A DNA stretch of 44,895 nucleotides, from positions 1 to 44,895 of the forward strand of contig JASJAY010000072.1 of the NCBI GenBank assembly GCA_030066775.1, in the 5' to 3' direction. The translations under genes were made by a program, and so were the position numbers. Position 1 is the first letter of the stretch. Each line of letters opens with the position of its first letter. Shown here piece after piece: positions 38,453-44,895 of the stretch. The DNA is from Planctomycetota bacterium. GTDB taxonomy: Bacteria > Planctomycetota > PLA2 > JAEUHO01. A model generated the notes under the pieces. That model was not told the DNA's origin and ran no database searches. It saw nothing but the letters and a program-made list of their open reading frames with translations.

Positions 38453-41035
38453 TTGGCCAAACGCTTCTACCAGGTCGCCTTCGATCTTGGCGTCGCCCCG
38501 CGCTCGTTCATCCGCGAGCTCGCCGACGTCGGTCTGTCGGTCGGCAACCAGATGGTTGTCGTCACCGACGAGCTCGAGGCGCGCATCCGTGACGTCTACG
38601 AGCAGCTGCATCCGAGCCAGCCTGTCGCTCCCGCTGCCCCTGCCGTCCCCGAGTACGAGGCGCCTGTCGAGGAACCCGTCGATGGCGAGCTCCCGCCCGA
38701 GCCCGCGCCGGAGCCGATCGAAGTCGTCGAGGGCGAGCCCGCGCCCGTCGAGGTCGCGCCCGAAGCACCGGGCGGCGAGGCCGAGCCGATCGCCGCCGAG
38801 GCTCCGCCCGAAGCGGAAGCGCCGCCCGAGGAGCCCGGCACCGAGCCCGGTCCCGAGACGCGTCGCCATCGTGCCGGGTCGCGCCCCAAGCCGCTCGACC
38901 TCGTGCCCACGATCGACCCGCGCGCCGGACGCCTCGTCAAGGACGCGCCCAAGGGCGGCGTGCCGGCCACCGAGCCGCGCCGCGGTCGGGGTGCCGGCGA
39001 CCGTGGCGCCGCCGGTGGCCCGCGTGTCGGCGGCGGCTTCGACCGTGCGCCGGGCGCACGTCGCGACGGCAGCCGTCACGCGCCGAAGGATCCGTACGCC
39101 CGCAAGCGCGGCAAGGAGACCTTCCAGATGCGGCGCCGCGGCCTGCGGCGACGTCGGTCGCGCGGTCCGGCCGTCCCGAAGGTGCACCCGACCTCGATCG
39201 AGGTCGAGCTGCCGATCACGGTCAAGAAGTTCGGTGAGCTCAGCCTCTACAAGGCGGCCGAGATCATTCGCGCCCTGTTCCGCAACCACAAGATCATGGT
39301 CACGCCGAACTCGGTGCTCGATCGCGACACCGTCGAGATCCTCTCGATCGAGTTCGAGATCGAGGTCAACTTCATCCAGAAGGAGACCAAGGAAGACATC
39401 CTCCTCAAGGAGTTCGAGACCGAGGAGGAGGACAAGGACCTCGAGCCGCGTCCGCCCGTCGTGACCATCCTGGGCCACGTCGACCACGGCAAGACGACGC
39501 TGCTCGACTACATCCGCAAGAGCGACGTCGCCGGACGCGAGGCAGGCGGCATCACGCAGCACATCTCGTCCTGCCAGGTGCAGCTCAAGGACAAGCGCCG
39601 GATCACGTTCATCGACACGCCGGGCCACGAGGCCTTCACCGAGATGCGCGCGCGCGGCGCCCAGGTCACCGACATCGTGATCCTGATCGTGGCGGGCGAC
39701 GACGGCGTGATGCCCCAGACGATCGAGGCCATCAGCCACGCCAAGGCGGCCAACGTCGACATCGTGGTGGCCATCACCAAGTGCGACAAGGACGGCATCC
39801 GCGTCGACCGCGCCAAGCAGCAGCTGTCCGAGCACGAGGTGTACGTCGAGGGCTACGGCGGCGACGTCTCCGTCTTCGAGGTCTCCGGCATCACCGGCCA
39901 GGGCATTCCCGAGCTCCTCGAGCACATCGCCCTCATGGCCGAGGTCGACGCCGACAAGTACCGCGCGAACCCGAAGGCGCTGTCCACGGGCACCGTGCTC
40001 GAGTCCGAGAGCAACCCGCGGCGCGGCATCCTGACGACCGTGCTCGTGCAGAACGGCACGCTGCGCAAGGGCGACACGCTCCTCGCCGGCGACGCGCACG
40101 GCTCCGTGCGCGGCATGTTCGACGCGAACGGCAAGCCGGTGAAGGAAGCCGGCCCGAGCATGCCGGTCGAGGTCATCGGCCTCTCGGCCCCGCCCGAGGC
40201 GGGCGAGAAGTTCTACGAGGCGCCCAAGGGCAGCAAGGCCAAGGACATCGCCGAGATGCGCCGCCAGCGCGCGCGCCAGGCGGAGCTCGCAGCGCAGGGC
40301 GCGCCGACGAGCGTCGAAGCCCTGCTCGGCCGCATCGATCGCAGCAAGGTCGAGAGCGTGCCCGTGATCGTGAAGGCGGACGTCGGCGGCTCGCTGCAGC
40401 CGCTCAAGACCGTTCTCGGTCGCCTCTCGAACCCCGAGGTGCGCGTGGACGTCATCCACGCCGCCGTCGGCCCCATCAACGAGAGCGACGTCGGCCTCGC
40501 CACCGCCTCGAAGGCGCTCATCATCGGCTTCAACGTGAAGGCCGATGCCAAGGCGCGCGAGAAGGCGAAGAACCGCGGCGTCGACTGGCGCTCCTACAAG
40601 GTGATCTACGACATCGAGCAGGACGTGAAGGACCTCATGGAGGGTCGCCTCACGCCCGAGACGTTCGAGGAGGTCACCGGCCACGCCGAGATCCTGGCCA
40701 TCTTCACCTTCTCGAAGGTCGGCAACATCGCCGGCTGTCGTGTCCGCGACGGCATCATCACGCGCGACGCCTACGTGCGCGTGTTCCGCGGTGACAAGCT
40801 CCTCCACGAGGGCGAGCTGGCCACCCTGCGCCGTGAGAAGGACTCCGTACGCGAGGTGAAGGAAGGCTTCGAGTGCGGCATGACGGTCAAGGACTTCGAC
40901 GGGTTCGACGTCGGAGACACGATCGAGGCCTACGTCATCAAGACGGTCAAGCGCACGCTCGAGGACGTCGAGCGCGACGCGGCCAAGCGCGAGCGTGAGC
41001 GCCAGCAGGAAGCGGACGGGGAGCCGGTGGCCTGA
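38453..41035 (+). CDS. infB: Translation initiation factor IF-2
   Basis: 860 residues from TTG 38453 ([20 protein letters not shown] matches the IF-2 N-terminal domain). Residues 55-240 are a Pro/Glu- then Arg/Gly-rich linker. The G domain has GHVDHGKT (341-348), DTPGH (388-392) and G4 TKCD (442-445), where most IF-2 have NKxD. The beta-barrel and C-domains follow ([53 protein letters not shown]). It brings initiator tRNA to the ribosome. It starts 107 bases after nusA and shares one base with rbfA. Confidence 0.97.
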   Translation: MAKRFYQVAFDLGVAPRSFIRELADVGLSVGNQMVVVTDELEARIRDVYEQLHPSQPVAPAAPAVPEYEAPVEEPVDGELPPEPAPEPIEVVEGEPAPVEVAPEAPGGEAEPIAAEAPPEAEAPPEEPGTEPGPETRRHRAGSRPKPLDLVPTIDPRAGRLVKDAPKGGVPATEPRRGRGAGDRGAAGGPRVGGGFDRAPGARRDGSRHAPKDPYARKRGKETFQMRRRGLRRRRSRGPAVPKVHPTSIEVELPITVKKFGELSLYKAAEIIRALFRNHKIMVTPNSVLDRDTVEILSIEFEIEVNFIQKETKEDILLKEFETEEEDKDLEPRPPVVTILGHVDHGKTTLLDYIRKSDVAGREAGGITQHISSCQVQLKDKRRITFIDTPGHEAFTEMRARGAQVTDIVILIVAGDDGVMPQTIEAISHAKAANVDIVVAITKCDKDGIRVDRAKQQLSEHEVYVEGYGGDVSVFEVSGITGQGIPELLEHIALMAEVDADKYRANPKALSTGTVLESESNPRRGILTTVLVQNGTLRKGDTLLAGDAHGSVRGMFDANGKPVKEAGPSMPVEVIGLSAPPEAGEKFYEAPKGSKAKDIAEMRRQRARQAELAAQGAPTSVEALLGRIDRSKVESVPVIVKADVGGSLQPLKTVLGRLSNPEVRVDVIHAAVGPINESDVGLATASKALIIGFNVKADAKAREKAKNRGVDWRSYKVIYDIEQDVKDLMEGRLTPETFEEVTGHAEILAIFTFSKVGNIAGCRVRDGIITRDAYVRVFRGDKLLHEGELATLRREKDSVREVKEGFECGMTVKDFDGFDVGDTIEAYVIKTVKRTLEDVERDAAKRERERQQEADGEPVA

Positions 41036-41466
41036 TGGCCAATCCGCGGCGAGTCCTTCGCCTCCAGCAGCTCATCCTGGAGACCGTGGCGCAGTACATC
41101 CAGCGCGAGGTCCGCGACCCCCGCATCGGCATGGTCTCGATCACCCGCGTGAAGCTGGCGCCCGACCTGTCCACGGCTGCCATCGGCTGGTCGTGCCTGG
41201 GGGACGACGCCGCCCACCGCAAGACGGCGCGCGGGCTCGAGGACGCGGCTGCCTCGATCCAGCGGGCGGTCGCCCAGGCGCTCCAGACGCGCACCACCCC
41301 GCGCATCCACTTCCGCCACGACGACACGCTCGAGAAGGCGCAGGAGCTGGAGACGATCTTCGAGCAGCTGCGCGAGGAAAAGCGCGCACACGGCGAGCTC
41401 GTCGACGAGGACGCCGAGAGCGAAGCGCCGACCGAGGACAAGGCCGGCGGCCCCGTCGAGGGTTGA
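41035..41466 (+). CDS. rbfA: Ribosome-binding factor A
   Basis: 143 residues from ATG 41035, overlapping the infB stop by one base (TGATG). The KH-like fold is visible: RVLRLQQLILETVAQYIQRE, DPRIGMVSITRVKLAPDLST, and TTPRIHFRHDDTLEKAQELE. The acidic C-terminal tail of about 30 residues is extra. RbfA assists 30S maturation and binds 16S rRNA. Normal synteny with infB. Confidence 0.95.
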   Translation: MANPRRVLRLQQLILETVAQYIQREVRDPRIGMVSITRVKLAPDLSTAAIGWSCLGDDAAHRKTARGLEDAAASIQRAVAQALQTRTTPRIHFRHDDTLEKAQELETIFEQLREEKRAHGELVDEDAESEAPTEDKAGGPVEG

Positions 41467-41507
41467 CCCGCGACACGCGCGCCGGATACTGCCACCCGCG
41501 AACGCGA

Positions 41508-41585
41508 GGTGACTGTAGCTCAGTTGGTTAGAGCGCCGGATTGTGGTTCCGGAGGTCGCGGGTTCGAATCCCGTCAGTCACCCCA
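41508..41585 (+). tRNA. tRNA-His (GTG anticodon), CCA encoded
   Basis: Acceptor GTGACTG pairs with CAGTCAC. The extra 5' G (41508), unique to tRNA-His, faces C73 (41582), and CCA follows (41583-41585). The D arm contains TAGCTCAGTTGGTTAGAGC, the anticodon stem CCGGA/TCCGG encloses TTGTGGT, and the T loop is GTTCGAATC. The 3' end is repeated at 41742-41756. Confidence 0.97.
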
Positions 41586-41756
41586 TTCTCTTCGCAGGCT
41601 AGATCGATCACGCGGGCTGTGACGATCGCCACCCTCGTCGATAGGCGTGTATCGCTTCGCCATGTTCCGCCCTCCCGGGCGGACTCTGTGGCCCTGCGGG
41701 CCATTGGGGGAAAGGTGCCCTCTCCCCCAAACCCCCTCGCTCGTCAGTCACCCCAT
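41572..41756 (+). repeat. 15-bp direct repeat: tRNA-His 3' end duplicated (att-like)
   Basis: CGTCAGTCACCCCAT occurs at 41572-41586, spanning the tRNA 3' stem and CCA, and at 41742-41756. The copies are 170 bases apart. The second copy lacks the rest of the tRNA (no T loop), so it is not a second tRNA. This is the usual mark of a tRNA-site integrase, but the 155 bases between hold no gene. Confidence 0.7.
41704..41730 (+). terminator. Hairpin downstream of tRNA-His
   Basis: TTGGGGGA (41704-41711) pairs with TCCCCCAA (41723-41730) around an 11-base loop. It could end the rbfA/tRNA-His transcript. No T tract. The rest of 41586-41808 shows no gene. Confidence 0.45.
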
Positions 41757-41808
41757 CTCCCGCGCGCCCCGTCGCTGCGGCTCACAGCGAACGCGCCCGT
41801 ACGGGTGG

Positions 41809-42450
41809 CTAGTGGAAGACGTCGGCGAGGTCCTTGGGGAGCTCCTCACCGCAGTGTGGGCATCGGGGGAGCTTCACGCCCCCCTCCTCCTTGACCATGG
41901 CCTTGCGGCTCTGGTCACGGCCGACGAGCACGAGGACGCAGCCGACGAGGAAGAGGATGCCGCACACGGCCGTGAACCGCCCCATGCCGTCGGACCTCGA
42001 GCCGCGCTCCCAGATGCTCGTGAGCACGCCGACGCACAGGCCCGCGAGCATGAACAGCGTGGCCGCGCGGACGATGCGCCACTGTTCGAGCAGGGGAATG
42101 AAGACAAGGGCGCAGGTGAGGCCAAGCGAGGTCGCCATCGTCACGGCCGTCCAGGTGAAGCTGCGGTAGCTGCGCGTCGGATGGTCGCCGCCGAGGATCC
42201 ACGACATGATCAGGAGGTAGGCGACGAGCGCGGCAACCAGCGTCACGACGCCGAGGGCCTTCGTGCCGCGGAAACGCAAGCCCCCCTCACCGGCCATGGC
42301 GATGACGGCTGCGCAGGCCGTGGAGAGGGCGACCAGGAGCACGTTCACCGTGCCCTCACCCAGGTCGCCGTCGTTCACGACGAGCGCCAGCAGCAGCAGC
42401 GCCGTCAGCCCGAGCGCCCCCAGGAAGATGATCAGGAGCCCGCGCGCCAT
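41809..42450 (-). CDS. Six-helix membrane protein with C-terminal half zinc ribbon
   Basis: 213 residues from ATG 42450, with GGAGGAGGGG upstream. About six hydrophobic segments (residues 4-25, 35-55, 65-85, 100-125, 130-150, 160-180) are followed by a charged cytosolic tail with CPHCGEELPKDLADVFH, one CxxC pair only. A second pair may come from a dimer partner. No family is recognised. A TAGTCT box lies 24 bases before the start. Confidence 0.75.
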   Translation of the reverse strand: MARGLLIIFLGALGLTALLLLALVVNDGDLGEGTVNVLLVALSTACAAVIAMAGEGGLRFRGTKALGVVTLVAALVAYLLIMSWILGGDHPTRSYRSFTWTAVTMATSLGLTCALVFIPLLEQWRIVRAATLFMLAGLCVGVLTSIWERGSRSDGMGRFTAVCGILFLVGCVLVLVGRDQSRKAMVKEEGGVKLPRCPHCGEELPKDLADVFH

Positions 42451-42560
42451 CGCCCCTCCTCCACAAGCCGTACAGACTACCGGGACGTCCGGTACCCGCG
42501 GCGATGAGCGAAACCCCCGGATCCGGCTATCCTCTGCCCCCTACCTCAGCGGAGATCCCC

Positions 42561-43529
42561 ATGTCGCGCCTGCCCTTCTACGCCCTCGCCCTGCTGCTGA
42601 TCGTCGGCCTCGCATTGCCGGCCACGTTCGCGGAAGAGGAACCCGCCGCCCCCGCCCCGGCCAAGCCCAAGGAAGAGGCGAAGCCGAAGGACGAGGAGAA
42701 GCCGGCCGAGGAAGCGAAGCCCGAGGGCCCGGTGATCAAGATCGTCGAGGCCGGCGCCGAGCCGCGCAAGGAGATCCGCTTCAAGCCGACGGCCGGCAGC
42801 AAGATCACGACCGACGCCTCCCTGCTCGCCGGCTTCAACTTCGGCGGCATGGGCGGCGAGATGGACATCGCGATCATCGCCGACATGACGATCGACAAGG
42901 GCTCGAAGGACGGGCAGTTCAAGCTCTCCGGCTCGCTCACCAAGTGCGAGATGAAGGACGATCCCAACAACCCGATGGCCGGTCAGATCAAGCCCATGAT
43001 CGACGGCCTGAAGGGCATCTCCTTCAGCGGTGAGTACACCGAGATGGGCAAGTGGACGGCGAACCCGGCCGAGAACCTCAAGGGCGTGCCGCCCCAGAGC
43101 GCGCAGCTCGCGCAGATGGTGGCCGTGGTCTTCGGCGGGATCATGGTCGAGGTGCCCAAGGACGCGCTCGGCGTCGGCGCCTCGTGGACGTCCACCCGCG
43201 ACGACAGCACCGAGAAAGCCGAGTCCAAGACGCTCGCCACCTACAAGATCGAGAAGATCGAGGGCGATCGCATCACGCTCAGCTTCACCTCGAAGCAGAC
43301 GGCCACGAACCAGAAGCTGTCGATGATGGGCATGGAGATCAACGTGCTCAAGCGCACCATCGATGGCAGTGGCACGATGACCCTGGATCTCGCGCTCGGC
43401 GTGGCGAACGTCGGGACGCTGAAGATCAACAGCGTCCAGGAGACGGACGCGATGGGCAACATGGAGAACACGTTCGACGGCAAGCAGACGACGAAGGCCG
43501 CTGCCGCCGCGACGTCCGAGACGAAGTAG
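42561..43529 (+). CDS. Secreted protein, DUF6263-like
   Basis: ATG 42561 has GGAG 8 bases upstream and opens a signal peptide (SRLPFYALALLLIVGLALPA). A Glu/Lys/Pro/Ala repeat region (about 25-60) precedes a beta-rich domain with alternating strands. The segment VPKDALGVGASWTSTR, near residue 205, resembles the p-x-x-VxVGdsW mark of DUF6263-type proteins; the family name is from memory. It ends with an Ala/Thr/Ser tail. No catalytic motif. The upstream element GGATCCGGCTATCCT also occurs, with small changes, before the next secreted-protein gene at 43699. Confidence 0.8.
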   Translation: MSRLPFYALALLLIVGLALPATFAEEEPAAPAPAKPKEEAKPKDEEKPAEEAKPEGPVIKIVEAGAEPRKEIRFKPTAGSKITTDASLLAGFNFGGMGGEMDIAIIADMTIDKGSKDGQFKLSGSLTKCEMKDDPNNPMAGQIKPMIDGLKGISFSGEYTEMGKWTANPAENLKGVPPQSAQLAQMVAVVFGGIMVEVPKDALGVGASWTSTRDDSTEKAESKTLATYKIEKIEGDRITLSFTSKQTATNQKLSMMGMEINVLKRTIDGSGTMTLDLALGVANVGTLKINSVQETDAMGNMENTFDGKQTTKAAAAATSETK

Positions 43530-43698
43530 CCCCGCCGCACCAGCCCCAGCAGTCGCTCTGGCTGGATTCCTCTGCTCCGGGGGCCTTTCGTCCCTCGGCC
43601 TGATGCCCGGGATCCGGGTACGCTCCGCCGCTGCAGCCGAGCGTGCGGTACCCAGCTGAAGGGCCGGCTGCGCGACACGCATCCATGGAGGAATGACT

Positions 43699-44286
43699 AT
43701 GAACCTGCGCAACGTGATTCTGGTCGCACTCGTCGCCGGCCTGGCCGGCCTGTGGGCGGGCGTCTCGCTGGCCGAGGAAGAGGCGCCGAGCGAGCAGGAG
43801 ATGATGGCCGAGGCGATGAAGATGGGCATGCCCGGCAAGCATCACGAGTACATCAAGGCGATGGAAGGCGAGTGGACGACCGACGGCACCTTCTACATGC
43901 AGGGACAGGCCGTCAAGAGCAAGGGCACGTCCAGCAACAAGATGATCAACGGCGGGCGCTTCCTGCTCGTCCACTACAACGCACCGTTCGCAGGCATGCC
44001 CTTCGAGGGCCGCGCGATCATCGGTCACAACAACTTCAAGAAGCAGTTCGAGAGCCTCTGGATCGACACGTTCGGCTCGGGCATGGACATCAAGACGGGC
44101 TCCTGCTCCGAGGACGGCAAGACCATCACCTTCAAGGGCGAGTGGGAGTTCAAGTGGGGCACGTATCCCGTGCGCCAGGAGTTCAAGATCCTCAGCGCCG
44201 ACCAGCACAAGCTGACCAGCTGGTCGACCCAGCCGGACGGCAAGGAGCTGAAGGAGATGGAGATCATCTACACGCGCAAGAAGTAG
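43699..44286 (+). CDS. Secreted DUF1579-like protein
   Basis: ATG 43699 is chosen since GGAGGA (43687-43692) gives 6-base spacing; ATG 43693 touches the ribosome site. 195 residues. Signal peptide (NLRNVILVALVAGLAGLWAG) then an acidic/Met-rich region. The domain starts with HHEYIKAMEGEWTTDGTFYM and continues with INGGRFLLVHY, MPFEGRAIIGHNNFKKQFES, and DGKTITFKGEW, the DUF1579 pattern of a lipocalin-like beta barrel. Ligand unknown. A TACGCT box lies 75 bases upstream. Confidence 0.83.
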   Translation: MNLRNVILVALVAGLAGLWAGVSLAEEEAPSEQEMMAEAMKMGMPGKHHEYIKAMEGEWTTDGTFYMQGQAVKSKGTSSNKMINGGRFLLVHYNAPFAGMPFEGRAIIGHNNFKKQFESLWIDTFGSGMDIKTGSCSEDGKTITFKGEWEFKWGTYPVRQEFKILSADQHKLTSWSTQPDGKELKEMEIIYTRKK

Positions 44287-44295
44287 AGGTCTCGC

Positions 44296-44895
44296 CTAGC
44301 GGGTCCGGCTGGCGCGGCGCAACGCGCGCGCCAGCGGCTCACCCAGCACATCCAGGGGGTTGCGGTCGTCCGTGAGGACCGCAGCCCCCTTCTCGTTGGG
44401 CTCGAACCACTCGTTGCCGAGCCAGCCGGCCCGACGCAGGACGCGAAGCGGCGGCACCTCCAGCGTGCGCGTCGACGCAAACAGGAACAGGTCCTGTAGC
44501 TCGTCGCCGGCACCGCTCCGAACGGCACGCACGTGCGCGAACACCGATCGCATCGTCGACGCCACGGCCGCGACGGCGTCGTGCGCTGGCGTGCCGATCA
44601 GATGGACACACACCACCCCGCCCGGCTCGAGCATCCCGTGCAGCTCGACGAACGCTTCGCGCGTCAGCAGGTGCGCGGGCAGCGACTCGCCCTGGAACGC
44701 ATCGAGGACGACGAAGTCGTACGATCGATCCAGCCGGCGCCAGACGGCGCGCCCATCGCCGACATGCACGACGCCGTCGTAGCCGAAGCGCTCGCGCATC
44801 ACGTCCACGAGACCGGGGTTGACCTCGATCGTCTCGACCTCGATGCCATACGCCGCGAGCGTGCCCGACACCAGGCCCCCACCGAGGCCCACCTG
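44296..44895 (-). CDS. Spermidine-synthase-like methyltransferase-fold protein, N-terminus cut by window edge
   Basis: 200 codons are inside the window, and the start lies beyond base 44895. A Rossmann-like core opens with VGLGGGLVSGTLAAYG, then IEVNPGLVDVMRERFG, the acidic VHVGDGRAVWRRLD and DFVVLDAFQG, as in polyamine aminopropyltransferases and their relatives. The C-terminus is long and basic. True spermidine synthases have a DAxxD motif; here the region reads LDAFQGESLP, so the enzyme may be a different fold member. It converges with the gene at 43699. Confidence 0.8.
   Translation of the reverse strand, partial: QVGLGGGLVSGTLAAYGIEVETIEVNPGLVDVMRERFGYDGVVHVGDGRAVWRRLDRSYDFVVLDAFQGESLPAHLLTREAFVELHGMLEPGGVVCVHLIGTPAHDAVAAVASTMRSVFAHVRAVRSGAGDELQDLFLFASTRTLEVPPLRVLRRAGWLGNEWFEPNEKGAAVLTDDRNPLDVLGEPLARALRRASRTR

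Noticed and set aside
41742..41760. Second partial tRNA-His gene
   Set aside because: Only 15 bases match the tRNA 3' end; T loop, anticodon and D arm are missing, so it is reported as an att-like repeat instead.

Overview
The window is very GC-rich, densely coded bacterial chromosome with many GTG and TTG starts. Several features point to Planctomycetota or a close relative. These are two small ECF sigma factors of planctomycete type, a Ser/Thr kinase translationally coupled to one of them, a third ECF factor fused through a membrane helix to a large exported region, a zinc-ribbon/one-TM/peptidase-like protein, many HEAT and TPR proteins, many secreted or lipoprotein genes, and a hexulose-phosphate-synthase/RraA fusion. 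This placement is an inference from gene families only; no rRNA is present.

Layout. 1-9.7 kb: a cut-off TPR protein, two forward lipoprotein genes (a three-repeat protein and a papain-fold-like protein), then the reverse sigma/kinase pair and a secreted propeller-like protein. 10.1-13.6 kb: a reverse operon running HEAT lipoprotein, RsbW-like anti-sigma kinase, STAS protein, MlaE permease, MlaD/MCE protein, with a recognisable promoter in front. 13.7-17.3 kb: an NAD-dependent reductase diverging from a serine-palmitoyltransferase-like enzyme and a GNAT-like acyltransferase. Together these look like a three-enzyme ceramide module. 17.3-21 kb: two paralogous membrane HEAT/coiled-coil proteins, an HU protein and a small unknown protein. 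21-28.9 kb: a GT-C/TPR membrane protein, a zinc-ribbon membrane peptidase-like protein, an ECF sigma factor, a secreted HEAT protein and an Asp-box beta-propeller lipoprotein, all reverse.

28.9-32.9 kb: a FabZ-like dehydratase and the 1126-residue sigma/carboxypeptidase-regulatory-domain fusion. A long, near-perfect hairpin follows. 33-36.9 kb: a compact reverse operon of HPS-RraA fusion, ThiS, ThiG, CPBP membrane protease and gamma carbonic anhydrase. 37-41.5 kb: nusA-infB-rbfA, led by a strong promoter, a palindrome and an intrinsic terminator that sits before the nusA start. A tRNA-His gene with encoded CCA follows. Its 3' end is repeated 170 bp downstream, like an attachment-site scar. 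41.8-44.9 kb: a membrane protein, two secreted proteins (DUF6263-like and DUF1579-like) and a cut-off spermidine-synthase-like protein.

The most interesting points are the candidate ceramide module, the membrane-tethered sigma factor, the partner-switching pair placed in front of MlaE/MlaD with no MlaF ATPase in the window, the nusA leader, the tRNA-His duplication and the hairpin at 32.9 kb.
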